64,000 bases of DNA. It comes from Ascocoryne sarcoides NRRL 50072. Lineage: Eukaryota; Ascomycota; Leotiomycetes; Helotiales; Gelatinodiscaceae. The stretch covers positions 124,001 to 188,000 of the forward strand of contig KB205946.1 in assembly GCA_000328965.1 (NCBI GenBank), read 5' to 3'. Every line of letters starts with the position of its first letter. Positions within the stretch are counted from its first letter, which is position 1. Shown here in pieces: positions 1-11,152 of the stretch. The position numbers and the translations under genes are program-made. The notes under the pieces were generated by a model. That model searched no databases, had not been told where the DNA came from, and was given only the letters and a program-made list of their open reading frames with translations.

Positions 1-1316
1 TCAAGGACATCAAAGAGATGGCCACCATCAAACCGAGAGAAATCGCTTTCAAGAGTGACGCATCATACCTGCTCGCTGGCGGTCTCGGTGGACTAGGAAA
101 GGTGGTATCGACGTGGATGGTTGAACATGGTGCCCGGCATCTTGTCTACCTCTCGCCCAGCGCTGGAAAATCAGCCAAAGACCAGGCATTCCTTGAGGAG
201 CTGCGCAGTGAAGGTTGCTCTGCTACAGCCATCAGTGGTAGCGTCACTTCGCTTGTAGACGTGGAGAGAGCTATCGCTGCGGCCCCCTCTCCGCTCAAGG
301 GATTACTGAATATGTGTATGGTCCTACGGGATCAGGGCTTCTCGGGAATGACGCACAGCGAGTGGACAGCTTGTGTGGAGCCTAAGGTGCAAGGCACGTG
401 GACTCTACACAAAGCTTGTGAGAAGCTTGAGCAGCCCTTAGACTTCTTCGCCATGTTCAGCTCTATCTCCGGCATCATCGGTCAACGTGGCCAGGCAAAC
501 TATGCCAGTGCAAACACCTTCCTAGATTCTTTCGTCCAATACCGCAAGAAATTGGGTCTTCCTGCTTGTGCCGTGGATGTGGGTGCTATGCTCGATCATG
601 GCTACGTAGCCGAGAACCAACGGCTGCGTGAACGTATGCAGGGCCAGGGCTGGTATGGTATTCGTGTACCAGAGCTTCTCGATGCACTCACAGCTGCGCT
701 CTTCTGTGGAAGCAAATCTCTCGCGCTTCCGAACAAGACAGGTGCTGATAACAAAGACAATATATTCTCCAACCCTGCCCAGCTCGTCATCGGTATGCGC
801 AGTCTCACGCCGCTGGACGACCCAACCAACCGTGTCATCTGGAAGACAGATCGCCGCATGGCTATCTACCACAATAGCGGCCATGGCTCAGGCGAAGATG
901 GTGCGTCTCCTGCAGATGCTGGAGGAAATGCCAATGTACTTGGAGAATTTATATCCTTAGCATCCGCAGACCCGTCCACACTCCAAGCAGCAGATGCTCC
1001 TGCATTTGTGGGACGCCAGATCGCCAAGCATTTACTTAAACTACTCCTACGACCAGTAGAGAACGACGACGAAATTGATGTGACGCAATCGCTACAAGAT
1101 ATCGGCCTGGACAGCCTCGTGGCGATCGAGATACGTAGTTGGTGGAAGACGACCTTCGGGTTTGATATCAGCGTGCTCGAGATGCTGGGAAGTGGGAGCA
1201 TGTTGGCTTTGGGTGAGAAGGCGGTGGAGGGGTTGAAGAAGAAGTATGATGATGCTGATGGGGTAGAGCAGGGAAAGCATACTGCTGCGATGATTTTGGA
1301 GACTAAGATGCCTTGA
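1..1316 (+). CDS. Highly reducing polyketide synthase, C-terminal part (KR-ACP), 5' partial
   Basis: Only the last roughly 435 residues of a large multidomain enzyme are in the window; the frame is open to base 1, so the ATG at 18 is internal. A ketoreductase domain starts with the NADPH-binding motif LLAGGLGGLGK (about bases 69-101) and carries the catalytic serine and tyrosine region SSISGIIGQRGQANYASAN near 460-520. An acyl carrier protein follows near 1010-1240, with the phosphopantetheine serine in GLDSLVAIE (Ser codon 1113-1115). The protein stops soon after the ACP with no thioesterase, the usual end of fungal type I highly reducing PKSs, which build reduced polyketide chains. Order KR then terminal ACP is seen; the upstream KS-AT-DH-MT-ER domains are inferred from the family. 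Product unknown. Ends with TGA at 1314-1316. Confidence 0.93.
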   Translation, partial: KDIKEMATIKPREIAFKSDASYLLAGGLGGLGKVVSTWMVEHGARHLVYLSPSAGKSAKDQAFLEELRSEGCSATAISGSVTSLVDVERAIAAAPSPLKGLLNMCMVLRDQGFSGMTHSEWTACVEPKVQGTWTLHKACEKLEQPLDFFAMFSSISGIIGQRGQANYASANTFLDSFVQYRKKLGLPACAVDVGAMLDHGYVAENQRLRERMQGQGWYGIRVPELLDALTAALFCGSKSLALPNKTGADNKDNIFSNPAQLVIGMRSLTPLDDPTNRVIWKTDRRMAIYHNSGHGSGEDGASPADAGGNANVLGEFISLASADPSTLQAADAPAFVGRQIAKHLLKLLLRPVENDDEIDVTQSLQDIGLDSLVAIEIRSWWKTTFGFDISVLEMLGSGSMLALGEKAVEGLKKKYDDADGVEQGKHTAAMILETKMP

Positions 1317-2633
1317 GGAATTTCTTTGGCCGATCTATCATATTTTAAAGCGTGTGTAATTGGTTTGGTTGGAAAATGGCGTTGTGGTCTCTCCCCCTAG
1401 ATCTTCGGGTAGTTTCAGGCGTTTTTTTAGGATCTAAATGTTTAAAGTCGATTTTGTTTACTATAGTTAGATATCTAGGCTGATACAAGAAATTGACGAA
1501 GTTTTATGAAACCTTTTTACCTTTGCCTTGCTCCGTCCACTGAGCCCCGTTGGGAATAGATTGTTGTATTAAGGCTGTTGAAAACGAGATGAAATAACCT
1601 TTGATGTTAAAAGATAGAACATAATTGACAGGACGTAAGGCTAATGATCCGGTGAAGCTAGAGCAAAGCAGTTGACACACAGTTTTCTAAATAGCATAAT
1701 TGAACCTCAGATTAGGTACTAACGGCCACCGTAAGGTCTTGATAGACTTTTTATCTAAGTATTGTTAGTTCAGACCTGGTCTCATTCCCCAGAAGCACAC
1801 TTACCGTAAATATAGCTGCCTATATCTCTCAAATGGGTTGAGATTCCGCTAAAGTTGCGCCCTCTTGTGTACTGATCTTTGGGGTGTTGAATTAGATGAC
1901 ATTCAAAGTAAATAAAATGCCATGAAAAAAAGAGTTTCGAACACCAAAAGCTGTATGAACATTCTCAATTTTGCCTACTTGGACAAACCCAAGCTAGGTT
2001 TTAGAAATCCCCCGGATTTTCTTTTCTACTGCTGAGTGGAAGAATACCATCCTCGAGCTTTTTAGAATTCGAGATTCTTGGCGAAGAATTGACAAAGACA
2101 TGACAGTTGTAGCAAGCAATATAGAAGTTTCTGTCTGCATAACTTCATCTCTTAAGCATCTCAGTTCTAAGCACTTGCCACTTTTGAAGCCAAGTTGGCG
2201 CCAACACTCTTTATCTGATACATTGTCACCATCGACCCACTGATACTGTAGCCTATTCTTATACCTTGTTTTCCCCTCTTGACGAAAAGTGGATTATCGA
2301 TTGATAGCATTCCTTTAAAAACAAAATTGTGAACATTTGCCAAATCGAAGCCCAGTTGCCAATTCTCCTGGTCGTTGGACATTCTCAACTAAGAAATGTT
2401 ACGTAATAGGCGCTAAAGTTTACCGAAACGAGGTTGGGAGATTTTTCCACAACTCAACTACAAATTGAACGCGTTGATCTCCATTCCCTTACCTTCTAAC
2501 ATTTTTATTTCTCTGCCTTCGCACTACAGCGAATTGGAGTCGCGTTCCAATGACGTTACGATAACCGTGTCTTTTGCGGTGATTTCTATTCACCTTTCAC
2601 CACATCAGATGCGACGATAAAGATCATCGAACC
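1317..2633. other. Intergenic, PKS 3' flank to SLD5
   Basis: No supported gene. Short open stretches exist (for example minus strand 2167-2388) but none resembles a known protein or has a good start and splice context. The last 150 bases are the probable SLD5 promoter and leader. Confidence 0.6.
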
Positions 2634-3421
2634 ATGGATATCTCTGACATCCTCCAAGGGATCAATGGGCAAGTCCTAGACCTCGACGACCCTCGAGCCG
2701 TCGATGGGATTCATCCTGGCCAGGCAGATTTGCAAGCATTGACTAGAGCTTGGGTCAATGAACGTGGTGCTCCTGAACTTCTCCCGTACGTTTTCTCCCC
2801 CACGTCCTGGCATGGCCTCTGCTAGCTCTCTCGCTGACAGCCCATTGTTTTTGCAGATGGCCAAGAGATGGCCTAATTGAGCGAGTGTCCAACCGCATCA
2901 AGCAACAAATCGAACTCGTCGAACAAATGACGGGCGACATGGATCCTAAAACGAACTTTAGCCTGATCATTATTCAGACTGAGGTCGAACGTTGGAAATT
3001 CCTCGTCCGCTCCTATCTCCGAGCCCGAATTGCGAAGATTGACAAACACACTCTCTATTATATGTCCACGCCGTCCTTGCTTGAACGAATGAGTGAAACG
3101 GAGACTGCATATGCTACGAGGCACCAACAGCTATTACATCAGCACTATTTGGGCAGTTTCTTAGGAAGTTTTCCGCAGAACCTGCAGAATCTGAACGATA
3201 CTGCTGGTGGAATCAGTATGATTGGTGGGCCGGACGAGGAGACTGGCGTCTTTGTTAGGGGGCTGGGTTCGAGAGAAATTGGCGGGGAGAGTAGTGTTTA
3301 CTTGATCGGGCATGGGAGAGATATGGATAGCAGGATTCCTGTCTCTAGGGGTGAAGTCGTCATTGCTAGATGGTCGGATGTGCGAGATATGGTCGACAAG
3401 GGCGAGATGGAGCTGGTTTGA
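2634..3421 (+). CDS. SLD5: GINS complex subunit Sld5
   Basis: Sld5 is one of four GINS subunits; GINS joins Cdc45 and Mcm2-7 to form the CMG replicative helicase in the nucleus. Exons 2634-2785 and 2857-3421, joined across a 71-bp GT-AG intron (GTACG to TTGCAG), give 238 residues, close to the family length of about 220-270. The intron interrupts the most conserved block: the joined sequence reads LLPWPRDGLIERVSNRIKQQ, followed by the helical A-domain with MTGDMD and a W-K-F-L-V-R-S-Y-L-R-ARI stretch. The C-terminal B-domain contains SRGEVVIARWSDVRDMV and the protein ends in MELV. The ATG at 2634 gives the expected MDISDIL start. Recognition is strong from the full-length pattern. Confidence 0.95.
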
Positions 3422-5431
3422 AAGTTAAAACAACCCTCACGAAACCATGTTCCCCATTCGTCGGTCTCGTTTCGACGTCCCACGATATGAACTGTCACTT
3501 TCGAGGAAACCCTCATTACAGAGAGTACTTCCCCTCTTGACGGCATATACCTGGGCGGCACCCGAGCCCAGTTCTCCATCGTCATAAGGTCAAATGCCAT
3601 GGCGGATTCGTATCCTTCACCATCCACTACTGAGCTGTTAAATATGCTCAAACCGTCCACGGCTTGGATGAAGACACGCCGAGAAGCAGATTTGCTTGGT
3701 GCGATCCGAACAACGAAAATATCCGCCTGGACATACTTAGCATGGCTTCTTCCGTGTAAGAGGCGTTAGCAAAGTGTATCTATCCATGGTAAGCTTTTTC
3801 AACTTTTACTTTTAATTTCCATTCCAAATTGCGATGATTAGACTTCGAGTTACATGCACCACTCATATAGCCTTCGGGTTGTTGATGATAAGTATACCAA
3901 TTTTAGTATGAGCAACATAAATATAATACCTCTTCTCTGAGTAACTTTTTTCGGATTTAATACTAACTGTATTGAAGTGTTCCTTCCAACTGTGTAGTAG
4001 CCTTCTATCAAACTTGAGGACATCATCGAAATATCGCGGTCTGTTGTGATCTTTAAGGAGAAGGGAAAAGAAGGCTGTCTCGAGGATTATGAACGTGTGA
4101 GTCCTCTGAGCGTTATGACAAAATATGAGGAAGGAATTTATTAGAGCCCTAGTGATTGGCGGTAATGGAGCAATTACAAAAACTTTCATCTGCAGCCGTT
4201 CATTTTGTGATATCCTTATACTCTCTTACCCTACCTCATGTCACCATAGTTTTGGGTTTGAGACCCACTGTGATATAGAACATCCTCCTGCCATATTATA
4301 TCCCACTCCCTCTCACATAAACAAGTGAGGAATTTGTAATAGATATAAAGATGTAATCAAAGGTCACTATTTGCCTATATATTAAAGAGAGGGCATAGTT
4401 GCTGCCTCAAGACCTAGATTTGTCCATATTTGCGGAGGGCTACTAAAGGAAAAATTGAGAACAAAATTTGGTTGGAAGTTGAGACGAGTTGTCTCCGCTC
4501 CTCGCTAAGCTTTCATAGACGGCAATCTGCCTAGAACAAATAATAAAATTTTGTTGTAGGAACTCAAGCAAGAGATATCAAATTTTGGGGTACATGCCAG
4601 CTCTCTTCCCATAGTTTTCTTTAGCACCAAATAGTCGCTGAGATGCAAGTGGTGTGTATTAACCATGAATTCAAGCTCTACCACAACAAACTTATCCCGG
4701 CCTACATTGGAGATATTAGCGACGATCAAGCTGTTGAGTGTGCTCTAGTGCTATAAGTCAGTTCACCTCCCCCAAGACTGTGGCACTTAGCAGTAAGCGG
4801 GAGAACAAGGAGAGTGTTTATCAAGTACTGTGCAGCCTACAAAAGGGAACCACTAAGTTATTCCATCTTTCTATTCTTGGTAAAATTAGGTTGATGGTTC
4901 TCTGTCTGTGGTCTTTGTTAGTTTCGTTGTAACCAAAGACGGTTTTCTGTTTTGCATTTCCTGGTTGAGTACTACGCTTGGAATCGTGTGTTAACTTGGA
5001 TAGTTTTCCTATCTCTAAAGAAAGTAATTAGTCACCGCTGGTGCTTTGAGTAGGTTGGAACTTTCTGATTAACTTCTCTCTTGCTTTGTTTAGTGGACAA
5101 AGATTTGTTGCTTTGCAGTTCTTAGATGGAAGAAAATCCAGGTTGCCTGCCTCTGAGCTGAAAATTTCATCTGAACTTCCAACTACAGCCTCGCCCTCGG
5201 GACCTTTCCGCAAAGCCTTATGAGAACCGCGACCGCCTTTTTTATTCACTTTCAGGACCGTATTCCTTCATATGTTAGTCAGCAAGGACGCGAAGCAACC
5301 GAGCGCGCTCTTACTATAGATCTTTCTCCAAACTAGCATTTGGTTACAAGCAGACATCACAATCACAATCACAACCGGCCTATTCAGCGAATACCTCGCA
5401 CGGAGCTATTACGTGCTGCATTGATTTCAAG
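3422..5431. other. Intergenic, about 2 kb, gene-poor
   Basis: AT-rich, with many short ORFs that look random. One 56-codon plus-strand ORF starts at the ATG at 3599 (MADSYPSPSTTELLNMLK...) and reads in codon-like fashion up to a possible GTAAGA donor near 3755. I could not find a convincing continuation, so it is not called as a gene. A minus ORF over 3298-3660 overlaps the SLD5 end and is probably a shadow. Confidence 0.5.
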
Positions 5432-6343
5432 ATGGGATTAGAAAGCATCTTTCATTCTATCAAGACGTCCAGAGACAGGCATAGACGTCGCTCGTCTGCT
5501 ATCCCGTCCTTCCAGGTTGATCAACCCGATAGTCCAGCAACACCATGTCCTCCACCGAAATTGGGAAAACCATCACCGAGCTTTGAGTTTCCGAGGCGGA
5601 TAAAATCAACGCGCCTTGCTTCAAAGTCGTTTGATCTATCAAGGACACCTTTGATCTCCGATCCTACGCCCATTGCCACGCCCTCATCGGTAGCATCAAA
5701 CACGCCTCTGCACGATACAAGATCTCCTCCAGCAGACGACACGCAGAACATAACTTTCCACAAGGCGCTCAACGTACTTGGCCATGTGCAAAGATCACGT
5801 TCCCTTCGAGAGATTCTCATCCCGCCGATGCCATCCATCAAACCATTGACAATCAACAACCTCACAGCAGCTGGCAACTCCTCCGTGCAAATTGGGCCAA
5901 CTCCTATGAAGCAACGATACGGCCATGGGAGAGAGGAGCACCAGCGCAAGTCAATGGGATTTGCTGATTTGCAGCCAAAGCGGAGGCCAGTTGGATACAC
6001 CGGAGTTGCGGTCACCACTATTGAAGAAATGAAATTCGACCCTCATGCACCTCTTGCAGATCCCAACATGCATGCAAGAGCGAGAATTGCATTGACAGCG
6101 CGATATCAATCCAAGTTCTCCGTCAATTTCGAGCCCGCCCCCGGCCACGCCGCCGATGAGTATGCTTTCCTTTGGTCATCAGCTACGGAGTTGGAGAGAC
6201 GCGTTCTTGGTGATATCATTTGGGCAAGAGAGAGGTACGCTCAGGCCAAAATAGATGAGCCAACCGATATGCATTTGATCGAGTTTTTTGATGCTCAAGA
6301 TTATGACCCTGAGAAGATAGAAGAGGAAATTAAAGCTATGTAA
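5432..6343 (+). CDS. Hypothetical protein, 303 aa
   Basis: Single-exon gene starting at ATG 5432 and ending TAA at 6341-6343. I do not recognise a family. The first 100 residues are basic and rich in Ser, Pro and Thr (an RHRRRSS run near residue 18, many SP and TP sites), typical of a disordered regulatory region. The last 100 residues are better ordered: RARIALTARYQSKFSVNFEPAP, then an acidic helical tail with FLWSSATELERRVLGDIIWAR and FFDAQDYDPEKIEEEI. No signal peptide or membrane segment is seen. The internal stop-free length with sensible codon usage, and the conserved-looking tail, support a real gene. The stretch of about 2 kb upstream is empty. Confidence 0.7.
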   Translation: MGLESIFHSIKTSRDRHRRRSSAIPSFQVDQPDSPATPCPPPKLGKPSPSFEFPRRIKSTRLASKSFDLSRTPLISDPTPIATPSSVASNTPLHDTRSPPADDTQNITFHKALNVLGHVQRSRSLREILIPPMPSIKPLTINNLTAAGNSSVQIGPTPMKQRYGHGREEHQRKSMGFADLQPKRRPVGYTGVAVTTIEEMKFDPHAPLADPNMHARARIALTARYQSKFSVNFEPAPGHAADEYAFLWSSATELERRVLGDIIWARERYAQAKIDEPTDMHLIEFFDAQDYDPEKIEEEIKAM

Positions 6344-6926
6344 GGGTCATAAAGGTTTTCATTGAGAAAGCGGGTAGTTGGTTCACATTTTCGGCATGCT
6401 GGAAAGCTAATGCTAAACCTCGTGCAGAAGATGCCAAGTCAGTTTGCAACAGTTGTAGTGAATATTGCATGTACGATTGATTCAGGATGAATGGTTAGGC
6501 GCTAGGTATAGGCGGCCTCAAGGTTGCAATGCTGTGTTGTGTGATTAGCATATGGTCTCAGTTCATGGATTTCTGGGCAACACGGTTGGCCAGTTTATCT
6601 AATTGAGAGACGAGCAGCAGCTAATAGCTTAGACTGTTTGACGGTCGCCTAGCAGTTCGATTGTAAATGTATAATAAACCGAAGATAGGGGGAAACAACT
6701 AGATGATTAAAGGTTTCTATAACTGTACCAGTTTTGTCCCCAACACTACTCCAGCATAGCTCAATAAGCATAAGCATGGGCATAAGTGAATGGACCGCGT
6801 ACGCAATACCCACGTGAAGATTATCATTTTAGGCTTTAAAAGATGTCTTGCTTTTTCTTCACCTACATTTAAATCCTCCAAGTTTGCCATTAAATCTTTG
6901 AAGAAAATCACTGATTGATAGCCACA
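6344..6926. other. Intergenic between two hypothetical genes
   Basis: About 580 bases; contains the 3' flank of the 303-residue gene and the leader of the next. No RNA gene or conserved motif seen. Confidence 0.5.
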
Positions 6927-7625
6927 ATGGACTCCCACCAACATAACAAGAGCTTCACAGAAGAGAGAAGTGGTTGTCGGCAATCTTTAAGCGCTCGAAA
7001 TAGCACAACAGAAACCCAACCTCCCGAAACCCAAGCAATTCCACACCTCAAGGAAAACGGTGAAACTGGAACTCGCACCCAAGGCCAGGCGGAAGTTCGA
7101 GGACGCCCTAATTCCCGCAACACCATTTGGATGTTCCCTATTCAGCCACAAGTCTTAATCGACCCTGCAACAGGTGCTCACTACTACAGTGCTGAACCTC
7201 AATCCCAAGGTCAATACTCCATGGAATTTACTCTTGGCCCTCCAACTGCAGCTACTCCTGCCCAGGCACCCCCTATAGTTCCTGTTGTACCTGCTGCACC
7301 TGCTGGCTTTCCTATACCAACAAACAGTACCGCTTTACCTGCTGGGCACTCCAACTTCCCAGCCGCCTTTTTCGACCCTGGCAACCCCAACTTCTCGTTT
7401 ATCGCACTCCGAGCTAGGGCTATTGAGGTCATCGTGTATCGCTACCTGTTAGAGTTTAAAGATGCCTCGCCCCTAGGAAAAATGATTATTCGGCGGATTG
7501 TTGAAGAGAATGTGGAACAAGATAAGGAGAGATTTGAAGCATTGGTGAAGGGCGGGACAAATGATGAGCAGTGGTTGGCATATGCGGAGGAGATGATATG
7601 GGGTGGCAAGACGAGGATGGTCTGA
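6927..7625 (+). CDS. Hypothetical protein with Pro/Ala-rich middle, 232 aa
   Basis: Single exon. The first ATG in frame is 6927 (MDSHQHNKSF); the frame opens slightly earlier but without an ATG. Three parts are visible: a polar Ser/Thr/Gln-rich N-terminus, a low-complexity middle rich in Pro and Ala (about residues 105-155, with APPIVPVVPAAPAGF), and an ordered C-terminal 80 residues beginning PNFSFIALRARAIEVIVYRY and including a charged helix IIRRIVEENVEQDKERFEAL. I do not recognise a family and no catalytic motif is evident. No signal peptide or transmembrane segment. It is on the same strand as its two neighbours, but spacing of over 500 bases argues against any functional unit. Confidence 0.65.
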   Translation: MDSHQHNKSFTEERSGCRQSLSARNSTTETQPPETQAIPHLKENGETGTRTQGQAEVRGRPNSRNTIWMFPIQPQVLIDPATGAHYYSAEPQSQGQYSMEFTLGPPTAATPAQAPPIVPVVPAAPAGFPIPTNSTALPAGHSNFPAAFFDPGNPNFSFIALRARAIEVIVYRYLLEFKDASPLGKMIIRRIVEENVEQDKERFEALVKGGTNDEQWLAYAEEMIWGGKTRMV

Positions 7626-8537
7626 AAGGAGCTGCGACCTTTGGTGGAGTTATTATTGAATGTGGTAAATGAGAAATTAAGCTTTGATTGGAAGGGACGG
7701 AGAGAATGAAGAAAGCAACAGACGTGAGGTTTAAAGAATGAGATATCGCCTAGTAAATAGGAATACAAACTCTAGTCTTTGCATTTACGCAATGAGTCTT
7801 GCCTAAGATAAAGGTCAGTATTCTTTGGAAATGCGACAAGGCGTATCAAGTAAACCGAAACACGGTGCGCACATTTGGTATGAGGTTTTTTGTTTAAATA
7901 TGTAATAGTGGTTTACGACATGATATCCTCTTTTCGAGTGAAACATTACAAATAACCCCAAAGAGTACCTCCGTTCAAAATAATTTGCACAATTTTGCTT
8001 CTCACTTCTTCAGGTTTCTCTTATCAAATAACCCGCTTCTTTCCATCACTATTCACAGGCCTGAATATTGTGGATATAGCTTCCACGACCCAACTATGCC
8101 ACCAACCACTCCCCTAAATGAACACCAACAGACATTTGCATAACCATTCTAGAATCCTCTACACCCTCTTTTCATAATTCAAATTTCAAACACGCATCGA
8201 ACCGTTTCTTCATCTAATCTGATTCTTTGCCTCTCATTCGTCACAATTTCGTTTGTTTGCGCGTGCTGAAACCCAACTACACGTGCCTCCATACACCTCA
8301 AGGGAACCTGCATAACAACCAACCCTCCTTTCTGCCTATTCTAATCTACCAATAAAAAGTCAAAGAAACTCCAATACCAACAACGCATATAACTCCTTCC
8401 CTTTCTCCCTCCCCCATTTCCTCCCCTTCCTAACCCCCAGACTGGACCAAACTATTCAAGATCATAATCAACAAATCACCACAATACGAACCCTCTCTCT
8501 TGTTCAAGGAAGAAAATCTTGATATCAACTCAACACC
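7626..8537. other. Intergenic / long leader, pyrimidine-rich
   Basis: No coding signal. From about 8040 to 8537 the plus strand is strikingly rich in C, T and A and poor in G, including near-continuous CT tracts at 8390-8435. This looks like a long 5' leader and promoter of the 8538 gene; pyrimidine tracts before the start codon are common in fungal promoters. Confidence 0.5.
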
Positions 8538-9207
8538 ATGCCAAGAAACAACCGTATTTCCTTAGGATCTTTTTCCAACGCCGATGACCAAACTCTAGGT
8601 CTAGGTAACCTCCAAATCGGTAGCCCTAGCTTCTACACCCTAGTCTCCCATACCTCGATCGAACCCAACGCCCTTCAGCCCTCCTTAAATGCAAAAGGAA
8701 AAGGCAAGAAGGACAGAAAACAAAAATCCAGTCAAGCCAAAGTATTCAAGGAATGGAAAGCTTACTTCGGAGCCGAGAGTAATCTGGCAAACTGGCAACG
8801 CCTGTGTGGAGATCTAGGCCTCGATGACAATCTTTCCAGCATCACGAAATGCAAACAGGTACCTTCCCCTCGTTTTCCCCACCTACTCCCACTTCTCCCT
8901 TTCACCACCGCCGTCCCCACACAGAATCATCCCCCTCCTTTCTTAACCCTAGCCAGCCAAACACTTGAATGAATGAACCCTTAGCTAAGTGACTCTTCCC
9001 TCATAGGCCCTCTCTCCAATCTGGGTCAACATCCACGATTTCCTGGACGAGCGCAGAACGGCGAACACTGCAAACCCCTACATCGCACCTCGATTCAAAT
9101 CTGAACACGCCCTTGCTGCGTACACTAGGGAAAACGAGCTTTACTTCCCGAAGAGAAAGGCGAAGGAAGGAGGTGCATTGAGATCTCTGCTTGCACGGAT
9201 TTTGTAA
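8538..9207 (+). CDS. Conserved-looking hypothetical protein, 173 aa
   Basis: Two exons, 8538-8858 and 9007-9207, joined in phase 0 across a 148-bp intron (GTACCT to CATAG). The splice is supported because the joined reading continues a consistent helical protein: FKEWKAYFGAESNLANWQRL, then CGDLGLDDNLSSITKCKQ from exon 1 into ALSPIWVNIHDFLDERR in exon 2, ending ENELYFPKRKAKEGGALRSL plus LARIL. The N-terminal 65 residues are polar, with a Lys-rich patch (KGKGKKDRKQK). The Trp/Leu pattern is reminiscent of a family of small fungal proteins, but I cannot name it, and no function is claimed. The next gene is convergent, with 255 bases between the two stops. Confidence 0.75.
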
Positions 9208-9462
9208 TTGACCTGGGGATGGGCAGATGAAGAACAGGGAAAATTGTTGTAACGGGCAAGAAGTACATACGACAGAGTTGCGCAAGTGGAAATTTCGATC
9301 GAGGAAACAAAACAAAAGAAGTATTTGCAAGCACAAATCTTATCCACAAATTCTCGTCTTCTAAAAAACTCCTAATAAATTCAGTTGGAACTTCAGAAAC
9401 ACACTAACCAAATGTTAAATTTTTGGTCCAAAGCTTCAATCGCTTATTTCCACCCATAGCTA

Positions 9463-11152
9463 TTACGCTTGTCCCTTATCGCTATTCTTTCCCCCAGTTA
9501 TCACTTTACGTGGAGGAATCGCCTACACCACAGTCAGTCAATCAGTCTTCACATCATCGCCCCTAATCACAATCAACCACCCAAAAAGAAACACAACTCA
9601 CCTTCGCGCCCTGCACGAAATCAATCTGCCCCATCGAACCAAGAAGCCACCCAATTTCCCCACTCTTCCCAATTACTCTCTCCGGGAACTCCGGCTTCAT
9701 TCCGCTCTCCTCCTCAATCTCCGTAATCTCCTCCTCGCTCAGTTCCAACTCTAGCGCCTCGATATTCCCTTTGAGGTGCTCGATTTTCCTGCCTCCGACG
9801 ATAGGGAATACGTATGGGTATTTGTGCATCGCGTATGCAAGGGCAACACTAGTGATCTGCGTCTTTTTCTTGTTTGCAATCTCTTCGAGCTTTTTGGACA
9901 TGCGAAGGATGGTCTCGCTGACTTCGCCGACTGCGCGGCCTCCAGCTGCTTGTCGTTGGGCTTCGGTTTTGAAAAGGCCGCCGCCGAGGGCACCCCAGGG
10001 GGCAATACCTGAGCATGGGGGTTAGTATGCTGGTTAAAAATGCACTTCTAGGGGTGATGGTTAGGCCTATGTCTCAAGAGTGTATTGCTTCTTTACCGTG
10101 AACCCTCAAAATTTACCTTACTCGACTCCTGTATCAAAAGGATTTAATGCCAAGAGAAAAAGAAGAAAGCTCACCCATTCTCTCCGCCAACGCCATAGGA
10201 ATAATTTCCCTCTCCATGTCTCTAACCGCTGCACTGTAGTTTCCTTGGTAAACAGCAAATTGACGTAGGCCGTGGTCCCGTGCATATTGATTGCATTTGG
10301 CCACAATCCATGCTGGGGTGTCCGAGATTCCTAAATAAATTACTTTTCCAGACGTGACCAGATCGTTGAGTTCGAGCATCAGCTCTTCGACTGAGGTAGT
10401 GAAGTCCCACCAGTGAACGTAGAGCTAGCAAGGTTGGTGTTAGCTAGAGTATAATTTTGGTCTTCTTTTCCATCACCAACTACATTGAGAGGAAGCAGAA
10501 CGGGGATAGACGGCAAAGGATAGGAGTGAAGTGTTTGGCTGGAGCGCGGGAGAGAAGAAGAACCATACCAAATCAATGTAATCCGTTTTCAAATTCTCCA
10601 AGCTCCTTTTCACACTCGCTCGCAAACTCTTTCCTCCATTTCCACCAGTATTAATAATAATCTCTTTATCACCATGCCCTGCACGTAAAGGCGATGAGTA
10701 CTTAGTTGCAAGCACTATCTGTTCTCGAACTCCTCGCTTCTCCATCCATTCACCAACCCATTGTTCGCTTTCGCCTTTCTGGTAGTTGTTGGCGCTGTTG
10801 GGGTGTCAGCTGAATTTACCCTAGTTGATTCTCATCGTCTAGATACTTGGCGGGACTAAGATGTATGGAAGAAGGGAAGGACGGTGCTCACGTGTCAATA
10901 AAGTTCCCACCCTGCTCATAAAAATAGTCCATCATTGCAAAACTATTCTCTTTTGTGCATTCGCCGAATAAATCACGCCTGCCTTTCGTCAGTCTTGCCA
11001 TTATATCCACCTTGGGAATGTATAATATACCAAGAATCGCCAAAATTCATTGCTCCTAGACAAAGCGGACTAACTCTTACAGAGGCAGTAGGAGAAAGAA
11101 GTCGATAATATCCTAAGCCGGACTTGGGGGGCGGAGGGGGTAAAAAGGCCAT
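9463..11152 (-). CDS. Aldo-keto reductase, aryl-alcohol dehydrogenase (AAD) type
   Basis: Six exons on the minus strand: 11031-11152, 10892-10978, 10569-10794, 10175-10424, 9602-10008, 9463-9522, giving 383 residues, the usual AAD length. These enzymes reduce aldehydes to alcohols with NADPH in a TIM barrel. The tetrad is complete after splicing: Asp69 and Tyr74 in NFIDTANNYQ, Lys101 in LATKYSS and His149 in LYVHWWDF. Also visible are LCLGAMNFGDSW near the start, GKVIYLGISDTPAW, and GIAPWGALGGGLF in exon 5. Each join restores a family motif, so the model is well supported. Introns are 52-166 bp. The enzyme is soluble (no signal or membrane segment). Substrate unknown; the neighbouring dipeptidase module offers no clear link. 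Confidence 0.93.
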
